Assembly (NCBI RefSeq): GCF_009746715.1
Contig: NZ_VRKW01000004.1
Coordinates: 186,001-250,000 of the forward strand
Origin: Ketobacter sp. MCCC 1A13808
Lineage (GTDB): Bacteria; Pseudomonadota; Gammaproteobacteria; Pseudomonadales; Ketobacteraceae
Direction: 5' to 3'
Length of the DNA stretch: 64,000 nucleotides
In this document: positions 29,401-38,700 of the stretch, in pieces
Numbering within the stretch: the first letter of the stretch is position 1
How the letters are laid out: the number at the start of each line of letters is the position of its first letter
Program-made: the position numbers and the translations under genes
Notes under the pieces: model-generated
Told to the model about the DNA's origin: nothing
The model's input: the letters and a program-made list of their open reading frames with translations, nothing else
Database searches by the model: none

Positions 29401-32400
29401 TGAACTTGCAGATAAGCCACATCCGTGAATGGCAAGTCTGAACGCAGAATCCGGCTTCTTAGCAGTGGTTGACTATCCACAACCAGCTGGGCCGCCTGTA
29501 TCCATTGCTCACAGTCAAATTCACCGTCCGTTATAAAGTGGTAACCCAAACTATTTTTTAACGTGGATGGATCAATCAGAGAATCCAGGTACATATCCCG
29601 TTGCATTGGTGAAAGCGGACGCAATTCTGCCTGATCACGGTCCACGACCAGGAGCGGATACAGCTCTTCCGGATCAACCATTTCGATGCGGTCGATCATC
29701 AGATCGACATCCTGCATCATCTGCAGCAGGATTCGGTTAAAGTGCCCCATCATGCGTGAAACCGAGCTCTCTACGAACAAATCCGTATTGTATTCGGCAA
29801 CACCGGCAAAGCCGTTTTCCGATTCCTGCAAAATCAACGATAACTCGTATTTCGCGGTTTTGTGCTCCCGGGGCACCGCATCAATAGTCAACGCGCTAAA
29901 GCCACCTTCATCACCACTACTAAACGCCTCCTGACTGACATTTTGCAGAGCAAAACCAACCTGCGCTCCAGGTGAGGTGTCGGCATTGCGGTCCATTTTC
30001 AACGCATCCAGCAACAAGTCTGCCGGCATGTCCTGGTGAGCATACGCACCCAAAGATACTTCTTTCACTTGTTTCAGATATTCCAGAACCGATGGGTTGC
30101 CACCCAACCGGGTACGAATAACCAAACCGTTAATGAAGAAGCCAATTAACCCCTCCAGTTCCGCGCGATTGCGTCCGGCAATGGGAATGCCCACACAAAT
30201 ATCAGACTGATTGGCGTAACGTGAAAGCAAAATCTGGTAGGCCCCCATCAACACCATAAAGGGAGTCAGGTCGTTACGGTCGCAGAAACGGTTTAGCTGA
30301 GCTGATAATTCACTCCCCAGCTCAACAGGGTAATGTGCACCATTAAAAGTCTGATACTTGGGCCTGGGTTTATCTGTCGGTAGACGTAAAACATCCGGAG
30401 CACCGGCTAACGCCATTTTCCAGTAGTCTTTCAGCTTTTCCAGAGCATCGCCCTGCAACCAATTACGCTGCCAAACAGCAAAATCGGAATATTGAATGGC
30501 GAGCGCTGGTAAAGGCGATGACTGGCCCTGAACAAACGCGCTGTAGCAGGCCTTGATTTCTGAAACCAGAACACCCAAAGACCAACCATCGGATACAATA
30601 TGGTGCATGTTCAATAACAGAACATGATCATCAACACCCAATTTGAGTATTTTGGTGCTGAACAGAATATCCTTTTCCAGGCTGTATACACGTGCAGCAT
30701 CCTGATCCACCTGGAACGTAATCTCGGCCTGCAGCGCCTCTCCCTGTAAGTGGGTGAGATCAACCACTGGCGTTGCCCATTGAACCTGCTCACGAAGGAT
30801 TAAACGGGGCGTCCCATCCTCCCCTGCAAAGTTGGTTCGTAATACTTCGTGACGCGCGACTATTTCGGCGAACACCCGGTCCAGCACGGACAAATCCAGA
30901 TTACCCTGCACCCGTAATGCAGAAGGCAGATTATATTCACTGCTGCCCTGGTTAAGCTGATCAACAAACCACAACCGGTATTGCGCAAACGACAAAGTGT
31001 CGCGATTGGGTGGATCCATGGGGGCTAACGGAGGAGCCTTATCCAGATCTCCGGAAGCTGCCGCTATGTTGATATGTTGTACCAGCTTCTCGATAGTGGG
31101 CGCTTCAAACAAGGCCCGTACAGAAAGATCGACGCCCAGGGCTTTGCGGACTCGGGAAACGACCTGGGTCGCCAGTAACGAATGACCACCCGACTCAAAG
31201 AAATTCGCCTTGATACTCATACTCGGCAACTTCAATACCTGACACCAGATATCCGCAACCAGGGTTTCACTGTCATTACGGGGAGCGACAAAATCGACGC
31301 CCGCGTAAGCCGAAGGCGGTGGCAGGGCTTTACGATCCACTTTTCCATTGGGCGTTAATGGCCATTCGTCCACTTGCATCAAGGCAGCCGGTACCATGAA
31401 CTCCGGCAACCGGTCGCGTAATGATTCTTTCAGGCTGTGAACGTCCAGATTGCGCGGCGCCACAACATAGCTAACCAACTGGTCGTTGAGCACCAGGGTC
31501 AGCGAGTCACTGACGTCCACATTCGATTTCAGAAGGCTATTGACTTCATCCGGCTCGATACGCAGTCCACGCAGCTTAACCTGAAAATCCTTGCGTCCGA
31601 CGTACTGAAGAACACCTGATCCTGCCAACCGGCAAAGATCACCGGAAGCATACCAGCGTCCGTCATAAAAGGGACATTGCGAAAATACCGCCTGATTTAA
31701 ATCTTGCCGCTGCCAATAGCCGGTGCCCACACCGACTCCGGCAATCCGCAGCTCCCCGACGGCGCCATCGGGCATCAGGCGACCCTGCTTATCAACAATA
31801 TACAAGTGCGTATTGGGAATCGGTTTACCGATCGGCATTCCATCAGGAAAGGCACCCTCATCAATATGAGAGGCACTATAACTGGAGACCACATCGCTGC
31901 ATTCCGTAGGCCCGTAACTATTGGTTAGGGTGACACGGGAACCGCTGTGGTTAATCCATTGATCTAACGCATTCAGGCGAATGGGTTCACCACCAAGAAT
32001 CGCGTGGCGCAAAGAAGGATAAGGGTATTCGGCTAAAGAAGTATCGATTAAAGGATATAGGGCCGAAGGAGCGCAATTCAGAATGGAAACACGGTGCAGC
32101 TGAATCAATGCCGCGTATCGTTCCGGCTCATATTCATCAAAATCAGGAATGACCAAAGCTGCACCGGAGCTAAAACCAAGCATCAGGTTTTTTTGGGTCA
32201 GATCGAAACCGACGGAAGACATCAGCAAAATCCGATCATCACTACTCACGTCTAACAATTGTGAATACCAGGAAATCAGATTACTTTCACCCCGATGCAA
32301 AACACCTGCACCCTTGGGACGCCCGGTTGAACCTGAAGTATAGACATAATAAAGCGTATCCCCGGCGCTCTGTTGCGGTAACCGGCTGCAGTTACCCGAC

Positions 32401-35400
32401 AGTGGCGCATCCAGTACATGATCTACCGTAACGACACGCGTACGACTTGCGCCGGCGAGCTCATCGGAAAGCGAATAATCGCAAATTAGAACGGCAGCCT
32501 CGGCATCCTCCACGATATAGCGGATTCGATCTTGTGGGTAATTGGCATCGATTGGAATATAGGCAGCACCGGATTTAATTATGCCGAGAAGTACCACTGG
32601 TAGCTCAGGACGCCTGCCCAGACAAAACGCAACACGATCCTGGTTACTGATGCCCTGCTCTGCTAACCAAAACGCAACCTGGTTACTTTGCTGATCCAGC
32701 TCTGCATAAGTTAACGTGACAGTATTGTCTCCCACGCCATAAATCACAGCGGGTTTTTCCCGGTAACGTTCAAGTGCGATATTAAACAGCTCTGGAATGG
32801 TTGCGGGAAGTTCGGTTTGCGGTCCGGATAAAGCGTTAAATTGGTGTTTCTGCTCCGCCGACGACACCCAATCCAATTGCGTCAAACGCAATTCGCCGCC
32901 CATGATCTGCTGATGGACCCGTTGCATCCTGTCCAGCAACTGAAAACCGGGAAATTCCTGTTGGCGGTAACTTAGACGCAGTGCCATCGATAAATCGTTC
33001 GATGTAACCAGTAATTTAACAACCCCTTCATTATCCGGCTGAATCGGTTTTAAACTGACCGAGTGACCCTGGAATTCGATCGGAGCGGTTACTTTCGGTA
33101 ATCGGTAATTGAACTGGAACTCCAACGCATTGCCATCGTAAAACCGGCGCCGTGCCATCATCGAGATAAATTGGTGCTTGCCTACCGATTTTTTCCATTG
33201 ACGGTTCGATTCAAGCAAATCAGTAAACAACATCTCGTCATCACTAACAGCATGTTGAATATGGGGCAAGAACTGGAAGAAGCAGCCGGCAGACTGATCA
33301 AGTTGGTGCACTTCGGTCGAGCTGTCCCGGCCAGCGAATGCATCGATTAAAACAAACTCTTCAGAGTCGAAATAACAACATTGTAACGCTAATGTATATA
33401 AGGTTCTTAAGTAGTTAGTAACGCTTACTTTATTCTGCTCGCACCAATCCGCAAGCTGATCCCGTTGCTCTGAGTCCAAATTCCAAAACTGGAATTGAGC
33501 CGGACCGGGGTCTGTGACACGGGTGGCAACGGGCTCCACATTGGCGAACTGCTGTTGCCAAAAAGCGAGGGTATCGTCGTTGTCATTCTGTCCGATACGC
33601 TCTTTCACCCATTTTGAAATAAGCTTGTTTGTGCTCCTGTTTAATTTTTTACCTTCGTAGGCACTGAGGGTTTGCGTGAAATGATAGTATTTACTCACCC
33701 CGTCTGAAATGGAATGATGGGAGCTGGCAACAGCCCAATACTCCGCCTCGGAACTTCGAATGAGGTAGTAGCGACACAGAGCATCCGAATCCATATCCCA
33801 CGCAGGTAGCGCGAGTTCGTTGATAGCGGCTTCTAAAGCATCATCACTCAGTTGTTTCGTACGCCAATCCAACACCTCAAAGTTAACGGAGTTACCGGCA
33901 ACAATAATATTGTAAAGACTGTCCATACCCGGTAAATCGCACGTTATCAGCTTGGACCGCAGCATCGGGTTTGCTTCAGCGACTTGCTCCAACGCCCGTT
34001 GCCACTTTGCTTCATCGACAGCAAAAGGCAACCGCACACTATAGCCGATACTGTTGCGACGGGTTTCTGGATTACGCAAACTGTCCAGGCAAAAATCCCG
34101 CTGCATTGGAATCAGTGGCAAAATCGCTTCGGCATCCACTGCCGCCGGAATCTGGCGCTTTATGGATTCCAGGCTTTCCAGCTGCAAAGTAGAGTAAAGT
34201 TCATCTGTACTGACTGACATTTGCTTTAATAGCGCTTCAAAATGCTGAACAAAAAGCGCTATTGTTTCCATGTTATATAAATCGGTATTGAATTCCGCCA
34301 TACCTTCGATGGTATCGCCCTGATCCACCAGCATCATCGTCAGATCCAGCCGCGCAGCGACCAGCTCAATGGACATAGGCGCGATTTCCAGCCCACCCAT
34401 CACTGCTTTCTTGGCTGTCCCGTCTCCACTGGTGAGCGATAATGCAACCTGATATACCGGAGAAAAGCTCAGATTCCGCGGCACATTGAGATCGTCCACA
34501 ATAGCCTCAAACGGTAGATCCTGGTGCGCCTGTGCAGAAAGAATCTGCTCTTTTACATACGCTATAAAATCTTTGAGCTGGGTTGAGGGCCGCAATTGAG
34601 TTCGAATCACCAGCGTGTTCACGAAAAAACCGATCAAACCTTCCACTTCCGAACGGTTTCGTCCCGCTACCGGCATGCCGATGCAAAGATCACTTTGCTT
34701 GGACCATTTCGCCAACACGATTTTATAGGCTGCCATCAGGATGACATATAACGTGGTATCGAATGTTCGCGCCAACCGTTTTAATTTTTCAGTCAGATCA
34801 GCGTCGAGTTCTACGTTTACCGTGGAACCGTTCAGGGTTTGCAATGGCGGCCTGGGTCGATCGAACGGAACGGTGGTTTGTGATGGCGAATTGGCAAGTG
34901 TTTTACGCCAGAATGATAATTGGCGATCCAATTCCTCACCCTGTAACCACTGGCGCTGCCAATGGGCAAAATCCGGATACTGGATTTGTAATGGGGGCAA
35001 AGGCGCTTTCAGGCCCATTCGCTGGGCAGCATAAAGCGCTGCTATTTCCCGTACGAAGATGGCCATGGACCAACCATCTGTCACGATATGGTGCATCGTC
35101 ACCACCAATCCATGGCGATTGTCATCCAGCTTGTATAAATGCGCACGAATTAACGGGCCCGTTTCCAGGTTAAAGCTTTTTCTTACTTCAGTTTCAACCT
35201 TGGCCTTGGTGCGACCGTCTTTCTCTGCCTCTGGCAGCGCGGTCAAATCATCCATAGGAATAATGAAGCCATCGACCGGTTTAACGGTTTGATAAGTCTG
35301 ATCATCCTCCGCAATAAAGACCGTTCTGAGTGCTTCGTGACGTTGAAGCAATTCTACGAAAGCCTGTTCGAGTGCGCGGTAATCCAGAATGCCTGTCAGA

Positions 35401-35711
35401 AACAAGGCAGCGGGAATGTGAAAGGTACTACTCCCTGGATTGAGTTGTTCGATAAACCACAATCGCTGTTGCGCATGCGAAAGAGGTATGGGAACTTCAC
35501 GCCCCACTGCCGGAATCACTTCTTGACCGGACTCGGTTTCCAATTTGGTCTGGGATAAAAACTCCACTACGGCCTGTTTATTTGCTACCAACTCTGCTTT
35601 CAGGTCCGGGGTAAGCGCACCTTTTGGTGCCTTGAATTTGAGCTGACCCTCTTCAACCCAAAGTTTGATGCCAGCAGCGCCAAGCTTGGCCATCAGCTCG
35701 TACACGATCAT
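26454..35711 (-). CDS. NRPS C, two tandem-condensation modules: TubCdd-[C-C'-A-T]-[C-C'-A-T]
   Basis: A 3085-residue synthetase. Residues 1-55 are a TubC-type docking domain (IKLWVEEGQLKFKAPKGALT region). Module 1 has C (HHIVTDG about 207), C' (HHSISDG 665), A (FDLTQKN about 1169, code DLKNIGSDVK) and carrier (GGHS about 1511). Module 2 has C (HHIVSDG about 1707), C' (NHIVLDG 2164, first His replaced by Asn), A (FDLTQKN about 2690, code DLKNVGSDVK) and carrier (about 3018). Both A domains have the hinge GRKDFQ. The tail (AAPRDEGFL) is a candidate docking peptide for NRPS D. The start overlaps the NRPS B stop as ATGA and has a strong GAGGAAGG site inside the B gene, so B and C are translationally coupled. 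Substrates of the two A domains are unassigned. Confidence 0.97.
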   Translation of the reverse strand: MIVYELMAKLGAAGIKLWVEEGQLKFKAPKGALTPDLKAELVANKQAVVEFLSQTKLETESGQEVIPAVGREVPIPLSHAQQRLWFIEQLNPGSSTFHIPAALFLTGILDYRALEQAFVELLQRHEALRTVFIAEDDQTYQTVKPVDGFIIPMDDLTALPEAEKDGRTKAKVETEVRKSFNLETGPLIRAHLYKLDDNRHGLVVTMHHIVTDGWSMAIFVREIAALYAAQRMGLKAPLPPLQIQYPDFAHWQRQWLQGEELDRQLSFWRKTLANSPSQTTVPFDRPRPPLQTLNGSTVNVELDADLTEKLKRLARTFDTTLYVILMAAYKIVLAKWSKQSDLCIGMPVAGRNRSEVEGLIGFFVNTLVIRTQLRPSTQLKDFIAYVKEQILSAQAHQDLPFEAIVDDLNVPRNLSFSPVYQVALSLTSGDGTAKKAVMGGLEIAPMSIELVAARLDLTMMLVDQGDTIEGMAEFNTDLYNMETIALFVQHFEALLKQMSVSTDELYSTLQLESLESIKRQIPAAVDAEAILPLIPMQRDFCLDSLRNPETRRNSIGYSVRLPFAVDEAKWQRALEQVAEANPMLRSKLITCDLPGMDSLYNIIVAGNSVNFEVLDWRTKQLSDDALEAAINELALPAWDMDSDALCRYYLIRSSEAEYWAVASSHHSISDGVSKYYHFTQTLSAYEGKKLNRSTNKLISKWVKERIGQNDNDDTLAFWQQQFANVEPVATRVTDPGPAQFQFWNLDSEQRDQLADWCEQNKVSVTNYLRTLYTLALQCCYFDSEEFVLIDAFAGRDSSTEVHQLDQSAGCFFQFLPHIQHAVSDDEMLFTDLLESNRQWKKSVGKHQFISMMARRRFYDGNALEFQFNYRLPKVTAPIEFQGHSVSLKPIQPDNEGVVKLLVTSNDLSMALRLSYRQQEFPGFQLLDRMQRVHQQIMGGELRLTQLDWVSSAEQKHQFNALSGPQTELPATIPELFNIALERYREKPAVIYGVGDNTVTLTYAELDQQSNQVAFWLAEQGISNQDRVAFCLGRRPELPVVLLGIIKSGAAYIPIDANYPQDRIRYIVEDAEAAVLICDYSLSDELAGASRTRVVTVDHVLDAPLSGNCSRLPQQSAGDTLYYVYTSGSTGRPKGAGVLHRGESNLISWYSQLLDVSSDDRILLMSSVGFDLTQKNLMLGFSSGAALVIPDFDEYEPERYAALIQLHRVSILNCAPSALYPLIDTSLAEYPYPSLRHAILGGEPIRLNALDQWINHSGSRVTLTNSYGPTECSDVVSSYSASHIDEGAFPDGMPIGKPIPNTHLYIVDKQGRLMPDGAVGELRIAGVGVGTGYWQRQDLNQAVFSQCPFYDGRWYASGDLCRLAGSGVLQYVGRKDFQVKLRGLRIEPDEVNSLLKSNVDVSDSLTLVLNDQLVSYVVAPRNLDVHSLKESLRDRLPEFMVPAALMQVDEWPLTPNGKVDRKALPPPSAYAGVDFVAPRNDSETLVADIWCQVLKLPSMSIKANFFESGGHSLLATQVVSRVRKALGVDLSVRALFEAPTIEKLVQHINIAAASGDLDKAPPLAPMDPPNRDTLSFAQYRLWFVDQLNQGSSEYNLPSALRVQGNLDLSVLDRVFAEIVARHEVLRTNFAGEDGTPRLILREQVQWATPVVDLTHLQGEALQAEITFQVDQDAARVYSLEKDILFSTKILKLGVDDHVLLLNMHHIVSDGWSLGVLVSEIKACYSAFVQGQSSPLPALAIQYSDFAVWQRNWLQGDALEKLKDYWKMALAGAPDVLRLPTDKPRPKYQTFNGAHYPVELGSELSAQLNRFCDRNDLTPFMVLMGAYQILLSRYANQSDICVGIPIAGRNRAELEGLIGFFINGLVIRTRLGGNPSVLEYLKQVKEVSLGAYAHQDMPADLLLDALKMDRNADTSPGAQVGFALQNVSQEAFSSGDEGGFSALTIDAVPREHKTAKYELSLILQESENGFAGVAEYNTDLFVESSVSRMMGHFNRILLQMMQDVDLMIDRIEMVDPEELYPLLVVDRDQAELRPLSPMQRDMYLDSLIDPSTLKNSLGYHFITDGEFDCEQWIQAAQLVVDSQPLLRSRILRSDLPFTDVAYLQVQRSKKIDVQVEDWSDRITSDVEAAEFAKKLIWKPYDIEGELSEYFVFKLNGGRHLIVFRMNHIVLDGAGMAVHLLESIRATEAISGHVEYVPAPDVFDQYVKDSTLRTDSTQVIDFWQQQGSHTEALDFALAGRQEQAGDSPQRIEKNLRLDGAHWQSIQQFCRDARITPSLYFKALYGLLINTYCRAEDDFIVSEIVGNRVGTHKRTFGNYFQVLPVIFPKELFTKESDLQSLFSHIRQYRKTLRSNAHVSLMAQRKTLPQGRLNFMFNYYNFIPKVSLFNTPLKLKAYPQLQDGPVQFVVHEQDGCTDLNLIYLSDLFDDLNFLQRMESLSQQILSGGAQEQGSRPIGSLDFLLRRDVQPEQAINRYAEATTVAESSTIVTAIEARAAAMPSAIAVKFGDEELTYADLKQRTDALAGWLTSQRINGNGGHVNRQEKRVAICLDRCIDMLVAVIGTLKSGAAYVPMDSDYPADRLSYILQDSAASVLITQDCVLKRIEQKGGDLASRNVLRMDVDTEWLDSPPDFTLPTPDDVVYIVYTSGSTGKPKGAQVTHGGEVNLQDWYLSVLQLNSSDKVLLSSSFGFDLTQKNLFAPLLVGATLVIPKMDHYDVEVLTNTIEREKISVVNCAPSAFYPLVEGNEHGLSSLRYLVLGGEPIRLPALSDWLKNAACKLINSYGPTECTDVVAFHEFEPESATDALPIGKAIANTELYVVDHADHRLPAGMVGELCIGGQGVGLGYLNLAQLTESVFGPNPYAPGNWYRTGDLVRLLEDGNLEYIGRKDFQVKLRGLRIELGEVEAALKQVSGINDSLILVRNDQLVAYVLTEQALDTGKVKQQLRSTLPEYMIPAVLVSLQDWPLTSNGKVDRNALPDPEETGRPEYVAPRNETEEKLALIWSELLGVEGIGIHDNFFDLGGHSLLAARAVSKFRQAFGVDIQLRALFEMHTIADIAQYLDTLVWASQSAEQPAAEEGAAPRDEGFL
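28340..29640 (-). other. C' domain of NRPS C module 2
   Basis: It opens with LSPMQRDMYLDSL and DPST, and the active-site motif is NHIVLDG (29202-29222). The first His of HHxxxDG is Asn, but the second (catalytic) His and the Asp-Gly remain. An FMFNYYNF motif is present late in the domain. It lies between a complete C domain and the FDLTQKN A domain. Confidence 0.86.
32830..34140 (-). other. C' domain of NRPS C module 1
   Basis: It opens with LIPMQRDFCLDSL and NPET, has HHSISDG encoded at 33699-33719 and an FQFNYRL motif later. It shares these landmarks with the other C' domains and lacks the SxAQQRLWFxxQL opening of ordinary LCL condensation domains. Confidence 0.86.
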
Positions 35712-38700
35712 AAAGAACCTTCCTCAAATTCATCGTCATCCAACGAATCCAGCGTATCGTCGTTATTATCAATACTCAGTGACTGCAATATTTCACTGAG
35801 TGCTGCGATTGTTGGTACTTCAAACAGCGTTCGTAAAGGTAACTCTATACCGATATTCTGCTTCAAACGCCCTGCTACTTTATTAATTAAAAGTGAGTGT
35901 CCGCCCAGGTCAAAAAAGTCATCGTAGATTCCCACGCGCTCAACACTCAACACTTCCTGCCAGATATCCACCAACACCTGCTCGATTTCGTTGCGTGCAC
36001 CCACATAATCAGTGCTGACGAAATCGTCCACGCCGGGTTCGGGCAACGCCTTCTTATCGACTTTACCATTGGGAGTTAACGGCAGTTTTTCCAAAAAGAC
36101 CAAACCAGCCGGTACCATATAATCTGGTAAATGCTGCTTTAAACGAGATTTAAACTGTACCCGGTCCTGGTTTTGGTGTTGCGGTTGGAGTTCACAATAG
36201 GCAATTAATTGTTTAGTACCCGTATCCAGCGTCCGTACCGTTACACAAGCCTGACGAACATCCGAAATCCTGTTGATCGCAGTTTCGATTTCACCAAGTT
36301 CAATCCGGTAACCACGAATTTTAACCTGATCGTCAGCCCGCCCCATAATTTCGAGGTTACCCCCTGGCATCACACGTCCCAAATCACCGGTTTTATATAA
36401 ACGCTGCCCCTCCACGAAGGGACTGTCGATAAACACCTTTTTGGTTAATTCAGGACGGTTTAGGTATCCCAGCGCCAAGCCCAATCCACCTACGTAAATT
36501 TCGCCGGGAACCCCTATGGGCGTTGGTCTTAATGCGTTGTCCAACACATAAGCTGTGCTGTTAGCAATGGCAGGCCCTATGGGAATGGTAACCGCATCCG
36601 GTAACACCGATGTCACCTCGTAACAGGTGGAATAGGTTGAGTTTTCGCAAGGGCCGTACGCATGCAATAGATGTTGCGGACGATTGCCTTCCATCAACAC
36701 CTGACGCACTTGACCTGGATCGCAAACCTCCGCTCCGAATACGCAATATTGCAGATTCCGGTAGAGATCCGGCTTCTGTTTCGATAGAGCGTTAAACAAA
36801 GCGGTGGTCAGGAATAGCACGTCAATGCGTTTCTCGGTAATGGTGCGATCCAGCGCGTCGGCATCAAGCGCGGTATTTTTGTCAATTCCGATGAGGGTAC
36901 CGCCGTTTAGCAAAGCGCCCCAGATCTCAAAGGATGCTGCATCGAAGGATACGTTGGCGGCGTGCGCCATACGGTGGCCCGGGCTCAGATCCATGTAATT
37001 CGGATTCAAGACCAGCCGACTCAAACCTATCTGGGGTATACAAACGCCTTTTGGTTTACCTGTGGTGCCCGAAGTAAAAATAATACAGGCTGTGGCCTGG
37101 CTGCCATTCTCACAACGTATATTAAGATTTTCCGTGGATTGTATACGGGCATTTTCTTTTAATGCCTGCATTCCAATCAGCCGCGACAACGTTCGTTGTT
37201 TTACGTAGTCGTAATGATCGAGAAATTTCTCTGCCACGATAAAGATGGGCGCCTGGGTTTCTGCCAGCATGTATTCAACACGGTCATCCGGATAGGAAGT
37301 GTCGATAGGTACATAAGCCGCCCCCACTTTCAATACCGCCAGTATCGCCTCAATCATTTCCATCGAGCGATCGAGACACACAGCAACTAGATCGCCTCGC
37401 TGGATACCATCATCCAGTAACTGATGGGCCAAACGATTCACGCGCCGATTCAGCTTTTCATAGGTGACCTTTTTATCTCCGAATTCGCAGGCCATCATAT
37501 CCGGACGCGCCTGCACATGAGCTTCAAAATGTTCCGACACAGTGCGTTCAAAAGCAAAAACACGTTCAGTTCGGTTCCAATCATAAACCAGCTGCTGTTG
37601 CTCCGCCTCGGTGATCAAGGGTAACTGCCCTATTTGAATGTCCGGTTCCGCTTCAATACATTGCAACAGTCGTTCGACATGTCCCATCATGCGGCCGATG
37701 GTGTCCGCTTCAAATAGATAGCCATCGTAAGAGACACGTAACTCCATCTCTTTTCCAGGAATAAATATGATTGTCAGGGGGAAGTTGGTTTGCTGGAATG
37801 CACCGACGGATCCCACGCTCAACGAAGCCTGGGTCTCCTCCAGGGATTCGTCAATTGGGTAATTCTCAAAAACCAGGATCGATTCAAACAGAGCTTGTTT
37901 TGCCGTCAGCTCGCTCTGCTTTTGTATTTCAACCAGCGAGCTGTATTCATAGTTTTTGATCTCAGATTGCTGAACCTGCTCCTCCTGCAGCCAATCGATA
38001 AACGATTGATCATCAGCCACTCGCATTCGCATCGGCAAGGTGTTAATGAAAAGACCCACCATGGATTCAATACCCTGTAGCTCAGCCGGGCGGCCTGACA
38101 CCGTGGTGCCGAACAAAACATCGGATTCTCCGCTATAGCGGCGCAACAAGATTGCCCAGACACCTTGCATAATATTATTGAGTGTTAACCGATGTTGCTT
38201 GGCCAGACTTTGCAAACCTTCAAGCAAACGGCCGGAAATCATCACTGACTGTTCCTGATACTGCCCCTCCGTTGCCGGATTATCCGCATTGTGTTGGGCA
38301 ACCGCGAAAGAGTTCTTCACCGCAATTGGTGTTGTGGCAGTGAATCCGGACAAGTATTTGTGCCAGAACTGTCCGGCTTTATCGTTATCCTGCCGGCTGA
38401 TCCAGGCTATAAAATCCTGGTACCGGGCAGGTTGATGTAACTGAGTTTCACGCTGCTTAACCAGATCCTCATAAATGGTAAACAATTCACCAAACACCAC
38501 AGGCATCGACCAGCCGTCCAGTAGTATGTGATGGAAGCTCCATACCAGTTTAAAATTACCTTCCGGCAAAACAATCCAGCTTAGCCGCATCACATTGGGT
38601 CGACGGAAGTTGAAACCCATATTACGATCATCAATCAACAACCGGTCAACTTTTTCGTTTGCCTCCTGTTGGCTAAACCGACTCCAGTCGTAGCGGTGAA

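Noticed and set aside
1-34140. C-C' pairs as debris of deleted A-T units
   Set aside because: All five C' domains belong to one divergent family and keep the catalytic His; random deletions would leave ordinary C domains.
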